64,000 bases of DNA from Methanomethylovorans sp041447285 (GTDB lineage: Archaea; Halobacteriota; Methanosarcinia; Methanosarcinales; Methanosarcinaceae), in contig NZ_JBGMEB010000002.1 of assembly GCF_041447285.1 (NCBI RefSeq), positions 124,001 to 188,000 of the forward strand, given 5' to 3'. Both the position numbers and the translations under genes were made by a program. Positions 1-9,146 of this stretch are shown here, piece by piece. Every line of letters begins with the position of its first letter. The stretch's first letter is position 1. Under the pieces are notes generated by a model that worked only from the letters and a program-made list of their open reading frames with translations, made no database searches and was not told the origin of the DNA.

Positions 1-747
1 GGTTTTTGGGTAACATTAACCACATTCTACAATTTACCTGTCTCTACTACTCATTCTATTGTTGGGGCTGTTCTTGGTTTTGGTTTAGTTGCAGCTTATC
101 ATGGAATTATTCCTTACAGTGAGATCCACTGGCCAGTTCTGGTTAAGATTATAGCAAGCTGGTTAGTCTCACCTTTGCTTGGTGCTCTTATTGCATATAT
201 TCTATTCATGCTGGTGTCCCATTTTATCCTCCAACGTACTGAAGATCCTTTTGCTATTGAAAAGAAGTTCATAGCCTTTCAGACCATGACAGCATGTTAT
301 ATGGCATTTGCTCACGGCTCAAATGACGTTGCCAATGCTATAGGTCCTTTATATGCGGGGCTCAATGTTCTGGGAATGAATAGTGACCAAATACCCACGT
401 GGGTCATGGTTATTGGTGGGTTTGGCATGGTATTGGGACTTGCGACATGGGGTTACAAAGTAATACAAACCATTGGTACCAAGATCACTGAACTTACTCC
501 TACAAGGGGTTTCTGTGCAGAATTCGCCACTGCTTCTGTGGTGGTGCTGCATAGTTATAGTTCTCTGCCGATCTCAACTACTCATACACTTGTTGGGTCT
601 GTAATAGGAGTAGGTCTTGCAGGCGGTCTTGCAGCGGTTGATTTAAGTGTGATAGGAAAGATAGCAATATCCTGGATAATTACGGTGCCTGTGGCAGCGT
701 TAACATCAGCTCTAATATTTACAGGACTTATGGGGATAGGTATTTGA
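1..747 (+). CDS. PiT-family inorganic phosphate permease, 5' end outside window
   Basis: This is the C-terminal part of a PHO4/PiT symporter, which takes up phosphate with a cation across the cell membrane. The frame is open from base 1, so the gene begins upstream of the window. The family signature appears twice, as PVSTTHS near the start and PISTTHT near the end, together with GSNDVANA in the middle; this matches the inverted two-fold repeat of the family. Several hydrophobic segments alternate with short loops. The stop overlaps the next gene, a DUF47 protein, by a few bases, which is the usual pit operon arrangement. An internal ATG at 175 is not a credible start because the conserved domain continues upstream of it. 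Confidence 0.9.
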   Translation, partial: GFWVTLTTFYNLPVSTTHSIVGAVLGFGLVAAYHGIIPYSEIHWPVLVKIIASWLVSPLLGALIAYILFMLVSHFILQRTEDPFAIEKKFIAFQTMTACYMAFAHGSNDVANAIGPLYAGLNVLGMNSDQIPTWVMVIGGFGMVLGLATWGYKVIQTIGTKITELTPTRGFCAEFATASVVVLHSYSSLPISTTHTLVGSVIGVGLAGGLAAVDLSVIGKIAISWIITVPVAALTSALIFTGLMGIGI

Positions 748-1436
748 CAAAGAGGGAATATATACGCTCAGTGCTAAGCGTTTTTGCAAAATCTCCTTTC
801 AGGCCTCTGCATGTGCATGCCACCAAAGGAGGAGATGCTGTTCGGAAGTTGGATGAGGAGCTTTCTGCTTACTTTGCCTGTGACATGCCGACAGTGGCCA
901 GACTCAACAATGAGGTAGATATCCTAGAGCATGAAGCAGATATCATTAAACAGACTATAAGAGCAGAACTATCTTCTAGTATCATGCTGCCGGTAAATGC
1001 GGATGATCTTCTAAATTTCCTGAAGCCGCAGGACTCTATCTGCGATGAATGCCAGGACGCCGCTTACTGGCTTACTCTGCGGGATTGCCAGGTGCCAAAA
1101 GAACTTGAAGAAGGGTTCCGTGAACTAATGTCCCGGACTCTGGCAACAGTTGAAATGTATGAGCTTCTTGTAGATACTCTAAGTGAGCTTCTAGAATCTT
1201 CATTTGGAAAGAAAGATGTGGAAGAAACTCTGGAGCTTGTTGTCAAGGTTGAGGAAATGGAACATCAGGTTGATCTCATTGAGAAACAATTGATGAAAAT
1301 TATATTTGAAAAAGAAGAGTTACTGGGCGGCGGGGGCGTTTATTTCTTTGTGGAACTTACTAAGAATATAGGCAGGATTGCTGACCGTACTGAGAGTGCT
1401 GCTGATAGATTGCGTACTATGGTATTAAGGAGATGA
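744..1436 (+). CDS. DUF47 / PhoU-like phosphate transport regulator
   Basis: A 230-residue all-helical protein of the DUF47 (TIGR00153-like) family, distantly related to PhoU, which accompanies PiT permeases and is thought to modulate phosphate uptake. The N-terminus (FAKSPFRPLHVHA) and the long acidic helices fit the family. The start is a TTG at 744 that overlaps the TGA of the permease, so the two are probably translationally coupled; no in-frame ATG lies nearby. Its last bases overlap the end of the convergent oxidoreductase gene by 12 bases. Family assignment is firm; the precise role is inferred from context. Confidence 0.85.
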   Translation: MTKREYIRSVLSVFAKSPFRPLHVHATKGGDAVRKLDEELSAYFACDMPTVARLNNEVDILEHEADIIKQTIRAELSSSIMLPVNADDLLNFLKPQDSICDECQDAAYWLTLRDCQVPKELEEGFRELMSRTLATVEMYELLVDTLSELLESSFGKKDVEETLELVVKVEEMEHQVDLIEKQLMKIIFEKEELLGGGGVYFFVELTKNIGRIADRTESAADRLRTMVLRR

Positions 1437-2900
1437 GTTTTTAACTCCTCTCCTGTGAAGGTTACCATCTGCGTTTAGAACACGCAGCATTTCTATGACA
1501 GAATAGGCTGCGCGGGTGATTCCCATGCTGCGTCGGTCAGTATCTGTGCCTGCTACGTACAGGTTTCTGATCGGTGTTCTAATATCTGCAAAATTCCCAT
1601 CAATGGTTACTGCAGCTTTTTCAGGGATGATTATCTGTTCATGTTTCATCTCTATATGTTCTTCGATACTTGGTATGGCATTGTATATTGTTTCATAGGC
1701 CATTTTTATCTCTGAACTGTTGTCCTTTTCAGGGTTCATTATAAAACTGAAACCTATCAATTGTTTTCCTTCAGGTGCGAGGGATGAGTCGTAGTTGCTG
1801 ATGGGCATTGCCCAGTAGGCTTTTTCCTTAAACCAGATCTCTGAGCCGATATAATTGAAAGCTTCCATTGTAGTGTCCAGCCCAATCCAGATCGTAAGAC
1901 TTTTTGTCTGCGCTATTCCATCAAGATCCTTGACATAAAAAGATGGCAGTTCTTCTACAAGCTGTGGCAGGTCCTTTGCAAAACCCGTGTGGATCACCAT
2001 GTCGGCAAGATATGTGTCGTCTGCTACTACTCCTTTTGCCACTCCTTCCTCTACTAGTATCTTATGCACAGGGTTTTCTACCATTATCTCTACCGTCTTT
2101 GGCAGGGAATATAGTATAGCATTAAGGAGTGATTTTAGGCCCTTACGTGGGTATCCCTGTGAATAGCTTACCTTGTTAGTAGCAAGCCTGCCTAGGGTTG
2201 TAAGAGGGCTTGATACTTTGTTCAGGCGGGTTTGCAGCGAAGTATGGAGGTTCAAGGGAATAAGATTCTGCAGTACTTTTTCCTCATGACCATTCTTCTC
2301 GTCTGTTTTCAAGATTTCCTCTAACTGCTCGGGTGTTACACTATCCCGCACAAATGCACTTCCTTCAAGCACTCTTTTTGCCGATGTGTGTTTCATATCC
2401 TTGCCTGAAAGGAAATAAGAGATGGTATCAGCAAAATCATATGTATCTTTTGAGAGGTTCTTGGGAAGGAATTCATGTACCGATTGCTTGGAGAGGTCCA
2501 TGCCAAAGGTTGTATATGTAAGGGCTTTGGTAACAGCTTGGCTAAGTGCCAGCCTGTCCATCCTCGGCAGCACATCGAATGTCACGAACTCCTTGATGTT
2601 GGAAGGCACTTTAACGAGGCGCTTATCAGTTCGGATGAAATAGTTCCCGTAGTCCTCAAAGACAGGTATATAGTCAAAGTAGCTGTCCATGAGCCTTTTC
2701 AGAGGACCTTCTATAAGGTGTGTGATGGCATGAGGTCCCGTATCTACCTGGAAACCATCAACTACATAACTATTACAATTTCCGCCGACATGTTTGCTTT
2801 TTTCCAGTATCAGTACTTTTTTTCCATGCTTTGCAAGTACTAAAGCCGAGAGTAGTCCTGTAACACCTGCGCCAACAACTATAACATCATATTTTTTCAT
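1425..2900 (-). CDS. FAD-dependent phytoene desaturase-like oxidoreductase (CrtI/COG1233 type)
   Basis: A 491-residue flavoprotein of the CrtI/amine-oxidase fold. The N-terminal dinucleotide-binding motif VVGAGVTGLLSA (residues about 9-20) and the following E-K-S-K-H-V-G-G are clear, and a C-terminal FAD-contact segment (NLYVAGTDTD followed by GITRAAYS) closes the fold. Archaeal members may act on isoprenoid double bonds, but the substrate cannot be read from the sequence and there is no carotenoid or lipid gene beside it. The ATG at 2900 has an AAGGAG ribosome site. It lies 21 bases after purC on the same strand, so the two may be cotranscribed. Confidence 0.75.
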   Translation of the reverse strand: MKKYDVIVVGAGVTGLLSALVLAKHGKKVLILEKSKHVGGNCNSYVVDGFQVDTGPHAITHLIEGPLKRLMDSYFDYIPVFEDYGNYFIRTDKRLVKVPSNIKEFVTFDVLPRMDRLALSQAVTKALTYTTFGMDLSKQSVHEFLPKNLSKDTYDFADTISYFLSGKDMKHTSAKRVLEGSAFVRDSVTPEQLEEILKTDEKNGHEEKVLQNLIPLNLHTSLQTRLNKVSSPLTTLGRLATNKVSYSQGYPRKGLKSLLNAILYSLPKTVEIMVENPVHKILVEEGVAKGVVADDTYLADMVIHTGFAKDLPQLVEELPSFYVKDLDGIAQTKSLTIWIGLDTTMEAFNYIGSEIWFKEKAYWAMPISNYDSSLAPEGKQLIGFSFIMNPEKDNSSEIKMAYETIYNAIPSIEEHIEMKHEQIIIPEKAAVTIDGNFADIRTPIRNLYVAGTDTDRRSMGITRAAYSVIEMLRVLNADGNLHRRGVKNSSP

Positions 2901-2921
2901 GATGCTAACTCCTTTACAGGC

Positions 2922-3635
2922 TCATTGGAATATCTCAGGAGCTATACGTTTTGCTACTTCTTCGTATGCTTTTGTCAGGTCACCCTTGTCAAAGCGGAAA
3001 ATGTCTTTATCCATAGATTTTCCAGTTTCCTTGTCCCAGAAACGGCAAGTATCACAGGATATTTCATCAGCTACCAGAATTTGTCCATCTTTTCTTCCAA
3101 ACTCCAGTTTGAAGTCGGGCAGAACTATGCCGCGTTCATCAAGATACTCAATAAGGATCTCATTGACCCGCAGAGCAAGCTGGCGAATAGTGGCTATTTC
3201 TTCGTATGTGGCAACATCCAGAGCTACTGCGATGTCTTCGTTGAGCATCGGGTCTCCGTACTCGTCGCTCTTGTAGTCCATGACGATGACTGGCTTTTTG
3301 AACACCGTGCCCTCTTTTATGGGGTATTTACGGGTGATAGAGCCTGCAGCAATATTGCGGGGTATGACTTCTATCTTTATAATATCTACAGCTTCCACAA
3401 GCATTTCAATGTCTGAGACCATCTTTACATAATGGGTCTTGATACCCTTGCTTTCCAGTAGCTCAAAGAGCTTTTTTGAGATCTGTGCGTTGTAATAACC
3501 CTTTTTTGAAGCTTCGCTCTTTTTCTTCCCATCAAAAGCAGTAAGGCTGTCTCTGAACTCGGATATGAATTTAGAAGGATCTTCTGTTCTGTAGATAGTC
3601 TTTGCTTTTCCTGAGTATAATTTTTCGCCTTTCAT
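2922..3635 (-). CDS. purC: Phosphoribosylaminoimidazole-succinocarboxamide synthase (SAICAR synthetase)
   Basis: PurC ligates aspartate to CAIR using ATP in purine biosynthesis. The 237-residue length and the motifs are typical: LYSGKAKTIY at the N-terminus, the R-N-I-A-A-G-S substrate loop near residue 115, and D-F-K-L-E-F-G with D-E-I-S-C-D-T-C-R-F-W in the C-terminal half. Two ATGs stand side by side; the second (3635) is better spaced from GAGGG, though 3638 is possible. The gene faces away from nikR across a 145-base intergenic region that must contain both promoters. Confidence 0.95.
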   Translation of the reverse strand: MKGEKLYSGKAKTIYRTEDPSKFISEFRDSLTAFDGKKKSEASKKGYYNAQISKKLFELLESKGIKTHYVKMVSDIEMLVEAVDIIKIEVIPRNIAAGSITRKYPIKEGTVFKKPVIVMDYKSDEYGDPMLNEDIAVALDVATYEEIATIRQLALRVNEILIEYLDERGIVLPDFKLEFGRKDGQILVADEISCDTCRFWDKETGKSMDKDIFRFDKGDLTKAYEEVAKRIAPEIFQ

Positions 3636-3701
3636 CATGTCCCTCTCTATGGAAATGTTCTTTTATTATATTTTCCCATATAAGTACTATTTATCTTAAT
3701 A

Positions 3702-3756
3702 AACCTATCATTGAGACATACAAAATGTTATTAGCCTTTACTTTCATTGATAGGTT
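3702..3756. promoter_or_regulatory. Imperfect inverted repeat in the purC-nikR intergenic region, candidate operator
   Basis: AACCTATCATTGA at 3702-3714 is mirrored by TCATTGATAGGTT at 3744-3756. The two 13-base arms match at 12 positions and their centres are 42 bases apart, close to four helical turns. Placement 28 bases before the nikR start suggests an autoregulatory NikR site, because NikR tetramers bind spaced dyad half-sites. The half-site is not the enterobacterial NikR sequence, so the assignment is inference. Confidence 0.45.
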
Positions 3757-3783
3757 CATATCTTTTATTTACATGGTGATCTT

Positions 3784-4206
3784 ATGGAACAAGAATTAAT
3801 GAGAATTGGTGTTTCGCTGCCAGAGAATCTTCTTACGAAATTCGACGGCATAATAGAGCAAAGAGGATATTCCTCTCGTTCTGAGGGTATAAGGGATGCC
3901 ATCAGAAGCTACATTACGCATTACGAATGGATGAGCGATGTTAAGGGTAGGCGTGTTGCTACTATCACTTTGATATACGATCACACGAAGCGTGGATTGG
4001 CAAACTCTCTTACTGAGATACAGCATGACCATTCTTCTCTGATCAAGACCTCGATACATATCCATCTGGACCATGATAACTGCCTTGAAGTTATAATCCT
4101 GGATGGGGAAGGTCAGGAGGTCAAGACAATAGCTGAGAAGTTGATGTCCCTTAAGGGTGTGAAGTATGTAAAGCTTAATACTGCACAGCCTACAGAAGGC
4201 CACTAA
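3784..4206 (+). CDS. nikR: Nickel-responsive transcriptional regulator NikR
   Basis: A 140-residue ribbon-helix-helix repressor. Residues 1-45 carry the CopG-type DNA-binding fold (RIGVSLPENLL, then SRSEGIRDAIRSY). The C-terminal ACT-like domain carries the nickel ligands: a histidine in YDHTKRG, then the H-I-H pair and the cysteine of HIHLDHDNC. It would repress nickel uptake or nickel-enzyme genes when nickel is plentiful, which matters in a methanogen that needs nickel for F430. The ATG at 3784 is used; the ATG at codon 6 is a weaker alternative. The 3' end overlaps the convergent arsR gene by 4 bases. A dyad repeat just upstream may be its operator. Confidence 0.92.
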   Translation: MEQELMRIGVSLPENLLTKFDGIIEQRGYSSRSEGIRDAIRSYITHYEWMSDVKGRRVATITLIYDHTKRGLANSLTEIQHDHSSLIKTSIHIHLDHDNCLEVIILDGEGQEVKTIAEKLMSLKGVKYVKLNTAQPTEGH

Positions 4207-4553
4207 TCAAAAGTTTTTTCAATATTTTTAAGCAGGTTTTTTCCCAGATCTGTAAGATAATAGATCTGGAAGTTTTTGTTTCTCGTGGAATCCACGAGTC
4301 CTGCTTCTTTCAGAAGCTTCAGATGGTATGATAATGCAGAGTGTTTATAGTCCGTGATTTCCACGAGCACACAAACGCAGAGCTGTTGTACTTCAAGTGC
4401 TTTCAGAATGTGTATCCTCACAGGATCTGATAGGACTTTGAACAGTTCCACCAACCCGGTTACATTTTCCTGCATGGTTGCATGGACTTTCTGCATGACC
4501 GTGTCTGGTAGGATATAGGGTTCAGGCTCCAGCAGTCTTTCTTTTCCATTCAT
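4203..4553 (-). CDS. ArsR/SmtB-family metal-responsive repressor
   Basis: A 116-residue winged-helix protein. The core is LFKVLSDPVRIHILKAL, followed by LCVCVLVEI and the recognition helix region H-S-A-L-S-Y-H-L-K-L-L-K-E-A-G-L-V. The C-V-C pair at the start of the alpha-3 region is the position where ArsR/SmtB sensors bind soft metals or arsenite, so a metal or metalloid ligand is likely. It is convergent with nikR and lies downstream of a P2-type ATPase gene on the same strand, separated by 285 bases containing a long palindrome. The regulated target is not evident. Confidence 0.85.
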   Translation of the reverse strand: MNGKERLLEPEPYILPDTVMQKVHATMQENVTGLVELFKVLSDPVRIHILKALEVQQLCVCVLVEITDYKHSALSYHLKLLKEAGLVDSTRNKNFQIYYLTDLGKNLLKNIEKTFD

Positions 4554-4666
4554 TATTATTGGATGATGTCGTGATGTATTAATAATCTTTTTACACCATT
4601 TTGTTTTAGGGATGCAGCTAGTCGTATATCTTGTGGAATAATTTAGAAAGATTCAAATACGTTAGG

Positions 4667-4815
4667 CAGTTTGTTTAAAACAAGGAGTCGGATGTGAAGC
4701 TACCAACAACACCCTGCTGCGAAGACATCCTATAAATATGCATAACCAACCAACCAAAATAAGATGTCCTGAATAATACAGGGATCTGAATGCTTCACAT
4801 GCTCCTTAAAAACTG
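4667..4815. repeat. Long imperfect palindrome (possible structured RNA or MITE-like element)
   Basis: The 285-base gap between arsR and the ATPase gene holds nested complementary arms. CAGTTT (4667) faces AAACTG (to 4815), AAGGAG (4682-4687) faces CTCCTT (4802-4807), ATGTGAAGC (4692-4700) faces GCTTCACAT (4792-4800), CCCTG (4712) faces CAGGG near 4780, and GACATC (4734) faces GATGTC (4763). The centre is AT-rich and contains an AACC-type simple repeat. Either strand could fold into a hairpin about 150 bases long. No open reading frame of note lies inside. It could be a transcription end structure, a small RNA, an arsR leader, or a relic of a miniature transposable element. Confidence 0.5.
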
Positions 4816-4838
4816 AATAGCGGATTTTCCTGTGTCTT

Positions 4839-7517
4839 TTAATTGTTTCTTACATTTGCTCTCTTTCTTTCCGTCCTTACGACAAACTTGATTCCTTCTA
4901 CAATAAGCAGTGTGAGGAAAGCAGCACCCAAAGGCAGCACCCAATCAATGGCTGTTAAAGGTGTCAGTTCAAACACCAGCTGGAAGAGGGGGATATATAC
5001 CACACCCACGATCAGCAGGGAAGTGACAACCATTCCTATCAGCATCGATCGGTTAGAGAACAGTCCTATCTTGATAACTGACTCATCCAGGGATCTGAAG
5101 GAGGCGGGAACAAACAGGGCCATACTGATCTTAGTGACAAACGTAAGTGTTCGTGCCCTTTGAATGTCAGTAAAGGGGTCGGCGACAAGGAACACCAAGA
5201 ACGAAATTATGCTCATGACGAAAGCTATGCTGATCACAAGGGTCAGATTCCTTCTATTTAGAATCTCCTCCTTTGGGTCACGGGGTTTTATGCGCATAAT
5301 ACCCTCCCTTACCGGGTCCATACCTAGGGAGATAGCCGGTACAACTTCGCTGAACATATTAATGAAAAGGATCTGCAGCGCCAGCAAGGGTATGTACTCG
5401 AACCCCAGAAGAGCTATTGTAATAAGAATCAATATCATTTCTGTGAAGTTCCGGGAAACAAGGTATGTAGTGAATTTCTCTATGTTAGAGTAAATGCTCC
5501 TTCCCATCTTCACAGCTTCCACGATGGTTGCAAAGTTATCATCCTGCAATACCATCACACTTGCTTCCCGTGACACATCCGTTCCTTTGATGCCCATTGA
5601 GATGCCGATATCAGCTTTTCTAAGGGCAGGTGCATCATTAACACCATCTCCTGTCATTGCTACAACATGTCCTTTGTTCTGCAGAGCTTTGACTATCCTA
5701 AGTTTTTGTTCAGGACGTGCTCTTGCATATATGTTTACCTTTTCCACCACGCTGCTGAATTCTTCCTCATTAAGTTCATCCAGTTCATTGCCCGTGATAG
5801 CCCCATCTTCCAAAATACGTTTTACCTTTTCATCAGTGATTCCATCAAGGTGTACGATACCATCCGAAAGACCGATATCAATGGCAATAGCTTTTGCAGT
5901 CTCCTGGTTATCTCCTGTGATCATAACAACCTTGATCCCTGCTCTATGGCAAGTCTCAATGGCTTCCTTTGCCTCTTCTCGTGGTGGGTCAAGCATAGCT
6001 ACAAGCCCCAGAAAAGTCATGTCTTTTTCTAGTTCTTCGCCCGTACCAGTCATCGGTCTGTATGCCAAAGCAAGTACACGATACGTTTTCTGTGCAAGCT
6101 CATAGTTCTTCTTAAGCATTTCTGCCCTGTCCTCTTCGGTGAGAGGTCTCACACCTGAAGGGTCATATATGCGTGTGCACCTTTCGAGCACCATTTCAAG
6201 AGCACCTTTTGTAAAGGCTACCTCCTGCTCTTCCATATCATGCAATGTGCTCATCATTTTCCTTTCGGATGTGAAGATAACTTCCTGCAACCTTGGAAGT
6301 TCATCATCCAGTTTCTGTTTCCATATTCCTGCTTTAGCGGCAGCTACCAGCAAAGCTATTTCTGTTGGATCTCCTATCCCCTTCCACTCATTATTGGATT
6401 CTTCCAGTGCTGCATTGTTGCACAAGGCTGCAGCTCTGAGCAGCATTTCCAAACCTTTGTTATTTTCTATCTCCACAGGAGTGCCATCAATAAGCAATTC
6501 CCCTATGGGCCCATATCCCATTCCTGTAACATCCAGTTCTCTGCCGGGAAGTACGATCTTCCTTACGGTCATCTCATTGCGGGTAAGAGTACCCGTCTTG
6601 TCAGTGCAGATGACAGTGGTGGAACCCAGTGTTTCCACACCCAGCATTTTTCTTACAATAGCATTATGCTGAGCCATGTGACGCATTCCATTGGCAAGAG
6701 TGATTGTCATGGTAAGGGGTAAGCCCTCAGGAACGGCTGCAACGGCCAGGGCGATGGCGATCAAGAGCATCTCTGCAACAGGTGCTCCTTTGAATAGGCC
6801 AGTTATCAGAGTAACCAGGGATGCAATAAGCGCTATGGCGGCAAGTGTACGTGCAAGCTTTGTGATCTTCTCTTGCAAAGGAGTGGCCTCTTCTTCCTGC
6901 TGCACCAATCCTGCGATTTCTCCAAGTTTTGTTTTCATGCCCGTGGAGATCACAAGAGCATTGCATTTACCGTGTACAATCTGGGTGCCTGCAAAGATCA
7001 TATCATCCATTTCTTTGTTCACAGGTACACTTTCTCCGGTAAGTGCAGCCTCTTCTATACGCAGCCCCACCATCTCGATAACAAGGGCATCTGCGGGGAT
7101 CATGTCCCCACTTTCCAGTACAAGTATGTCTCCTGGTACGACATCTCTGGAAGTTATTTCTTTTAATGTTCCGTCCCTGCGCACCCTTGTGACCGGCTGC
7201 ACGAACTTCTTAAGGGCTTCCATAGCCTTTTCTGCTCTGTATTCCTGCAGGAATCCCATTATTATTACAAAAAGAATTATGCCGATTATCGCCCAGAAAT
7301 TGATTATTTCATGGGCCAGTAAAGCTATTATGGCAGCAGCAGCCAGTACCCATACTATTACGTTTGCAAGCTGCCTGATCAATACTTTTAAAGGTGTAAC
7401 TCTATTCTTTTCTTCAAGCTGGTTAGGCCCATACCTTACAAGCCTTTTCTTAGCTTCTTCATTTGATAGTCCTGTTGGAGAGCTTTCCAGTTTCAAAAAG
7501 GCTTCTTCGGTTCTCAT
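4839..7517 (-). CDS. P2-type cation-transporting ATPase (Ca2+-ATPase/PMA-like)
   Basis: An 892-residue P-type ATPase. Seen are an N-terminal cation-ATPase domain, the actuator motif TGES (about residue 160), the membrane motif PEGLP before the phosphorylation site, DKTGTLT (about residue 305), the hinge motif TGDGVNDAP and six C-terminal membrane segments. PEGLP plus the absence of N-terminal heavy-metal CxxC domains points to the P2 class (calcium, or sodium/potassium-like export), not copper or zinc export; the ion is not proven. The ATG at 7517 has AGGAG upstream and overlaps the stop of the PfkB-family gene by 4 bases, so the two are coupled. Confidence 0.9.
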   Translation of the reverse strand: MRTEEAFLKLESSPTGLSNEEAKKRLVRYGPNQLEEKNRVTPLKVLIRQLANVIVWVLAAAAIIALLAHEIINFWAIIGIILFVIIMGFLQEYRAEKAMEALKKFVQPVTRVRRDGTLKEITSRDVVPGDILVLESGDMIPADALVIEMVGLRIEEAALTGESVPVNKEMDDMIFAGTQIVHGKCNALVISTGMKTKLGEIAGLVQQEEEATPLQEKITKLARTLAAIALIASLVTLITGLFKGAPVAEMLLIAIALAVAAVPEGLPLTMTITLANGMRHMAQHNAIVRKMLGVETLGSTTVICTDKTGTLTRNEMTVRKIVLPGRELDVTGMGYGPIGELLIDGTPVEIENNKGLEMLLRAAALCNNAALEESNNEWKGIGDPTEIALLVAAAKAGIWKQKLDDELPRLQEVIFTSERKMMSTLHDMEEQEVAFTKGALEMVLERCTRIYDPSGVRPLTEEDRAEMLKKNYELAQKTYRVLALAYRPMTGTGEELEKDMTFLGLVAMLDPPREEAKEAIETCHRAGIKVVMITGDNQETAKAIAIDIGLSDGIVHLDGITDEKVKRILEDGAITGNELDELNEEEFSSVVEKVNIYARARPEQKLRIVKALQNKGHVVAMTGDGVNDAPALRKADIGISMGIKGTDVSREASVMVLQDDNFATIVEAVKMGRSIYSNIEKFTTYLVSRNFTEMILILITIALLGFEYIPLLALQILFINMFSEVVPAISLGMDPVREGIMRIKPRDPKEEILNRRNLTLVISIAFVMSIISFLVFLVADPFTDIQRARTLTFVTKISMALFVPASFRSLDESVIKIGLFSNRSMLIGMVVTSLLIVGVVYIPLFQLVFELTPLTAIDWVLPLGAAFLTLLIVEGIKFVVRTERKRANVRNN

Positions 7518-8446
7518 ACCATTCTCCTGGTCAACAAAGATGCAAAATCCTTAGATATATAATTCTCAGAGTGTGTACACACATGGGTAGCAAAGCTTAT
7601 TGCAATGGAAATTATATTTTCCCATACATCGTTGTTATCCCATTCTGCAAAAAACTTATTGTCATTTACAGACAGCATGCCGCATATCAGGCCCGCATTA
7701 AAACTGTCTCCTGCTCCTATAGTACTCACGACTTTTACAGGTGGCGTTGAGTAATGTTTTTTGTCTCCAGTAGTTCTTAGCCAGACTCCTCTGTTATCTT
7801 TTGTATATATCAGGCAGTTACAACCACATTCTTTTACGTGCCCATATACTTCTTCTACATCCTCTTTACCAAAAGCTATCTCAAAATCCCTATGTGAACC
7901 CCGGACAATATGTGCAAGTGATATGTTTTCCTTTACCATGCTCCTTACACTTTCAATACGATTTAGAAGTGACTCCCGCAGGTTTGGATCATATATCAGG
8001 ATAGCTCCTGCATCTTTCGCGGCTTTTAGTATGTCCAAAAGTTTTTCTCTTGCTTGCTCCGATACCGCTATCAGGGAGCCAAAAAGTACAATGTCCTCTT
8101 TTCTAAAAGCAGGAGTTGCTATCTGTAATCTTTCAGGAGGATAGGTTTCATAAAAAACATATTTTGCATCATTCCTCTCGTCCAGAAAAGCAAGTGCAAG
8201 GGGCGTTTCTCCCTCTTTATATTTATATATATTTTCAGTATTCACACCATTGAATTTGAGGAATTCATTTACTATATCGCCTAAATGATCAGTGGAGAAT
8301 TCGGTGATCAGGGTTACATCTATTCCGCATCTTGCAAGAGAAATGGCAGTATTGAGAATTGCACCTCCAGGATTTGCAGATATCGGCCTTTTTTCCTGAA
8401 ATGTTATGTCGTAAAATGTTTCACCTATGGCAAATGTTCTTTTCAT
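7514..8446 (-). CDS. PfkB-family carbohydrate/nucleoside kinase
   Basis: A 310-residue ribokinase-fold sugar kinase. The N-terminal family motif is GGAILNTAISLARCG near residue 30, and the C-terminal ATP/anion-hole motif STIGAGDSFNAG contains the catalytic aspartate. It resembles fructokinases, but the substrate cannot be fixed from sequence. The start is placed at the ATG at 8446 (MKRTFAIGE), where the conserved fold begins; the frame stays open upstream to 8488, overlapping the PAS gene. It overlaps the downstream ATPase gene by 4 bases, an odd pairing of a sugar kinase with a cation pump. Confidence 0.85.
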   Translation of the reverse strand: MKRTFAIGETFYDITFQEKRPISANPGGAILNTAISLARCGIDVTLITEFSTDHLGDIVNEFLKFNGVNTENIYKYKEGETPLALAFLDERNDAKYVFYETYPPERLQIATPAFRKEDIVLFGSLIAVSEQAREKLLDILKAAKDAGAILIYDPNLRESLLNRIESVRSMVKENISLAHIVRGSHRDFEIAFGKEDVEEVYGHVKECGCNCLIYTKDNRGVWLRTTGDKKHYSTPPVKVVSTIGAGDSFNAGLICGMLSVNDNKFFAEWDNNDVWENIISIAISFATHVCTHSENYISKDFASLLTRRMV

Positions 8447-8475
8447 TTCATTGCCTGCCGGATATTCTGAACTAT

Positions 8476-8943
8476 TCAGACACTGCATTTTGTTTGTGTT
8501 TCAAATATGATGCTTTGCAGATACAAGGGATTTCCCTGAGCGTCTCGCTGTATGAATATTTTCTCCTCAACAGGCCTTGCTTCTCCTTTCTTTGTCATGA
8601 TCCTGTATTTCAATGTGATATATTTGCTACCTTCTCTGCAGTTTTCCATTAGTTCCAGCTTTACATATTCGCGTTCATCTGGCTGTATGATATCATAGTA
8701 CGCCATTTTACAAATGAAATCCTCTGCTTTGTAGCCAAATTGTGAGATATTTTCAGAAATGAACAAAACGGAAAAATCCTTAGAAGCGTCTCTTGATAGA
8801 GCAATAAAAGGGCTGTTATTGATTATGGATTCAAGGACTTTCAGTTTTTCAAATGCTTCTTTCTGCTTTTCCATTATGTAGAGCAATTCTTCTTTGCTCA
8901 GTTCTTTTTCTATGGTGCATGAGTTTTCAGTATTTGTTTTCAT
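8476..8943 (-). CDS. PAS-domain protein
   Basis: A 155-residue protein with a short N-terminal coiled-coil-like helix (residues about 10-40, E/K-rich) and one PAS domain (about 42-150): I-I-N-N-S-P-F-I-A, then FISENISQFGY and a PAC-like end where KKGEARPVEEK precedes the final beta strands. It has no histidine kinase, HTH or GGDEF output domain, so it may act as a stand-alone sensor or partner of a kinase elsewhere. No cofactor-binding cysteine or histidine is obvious. It is followed 29 bases later by the pfkB-like gene on the same strand. Confidence 0.75.
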   Translation of the reverse strand: MKTNTENSCTIEKELSKEELLYIMEKQKEAFEKLKVLESIINNSPFIALSRDASKDFSVLFISENISQFGYKAEDFICKMAYYDIIQPDEREYVKLELMENCREGSKYITLKYRIMTKKGEARPVEEKIFIQRDAQGNPLYLQSIIFETQTKCSV

Positions 8944-9146
8944 TCCCCGTATCCCCCATTGATACTAGAATAAAGATTTAACCAAGTACTATTTATGCAT
9001 TTTCGGAAGCTTATTGGTCAGCAACTATTAAATTGAAGGCATAGAATTAATTATGACCAACTGTTTTATGCATCTCTGAAAAAAGCAGATATTTAAAAAA
9101 GTTAGTATATCCTTTCCACAAGGATATACGATATAGTATTAATTTA

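Noticed and set aside
6691..7554. Long open frame of 287 codons on the plus strand opposite the P-type ATPase gene
   Set aside because: It is antisense to a gene with intact catalytic motifs and has a serine-rich composition typical of antisense frames; no family features.
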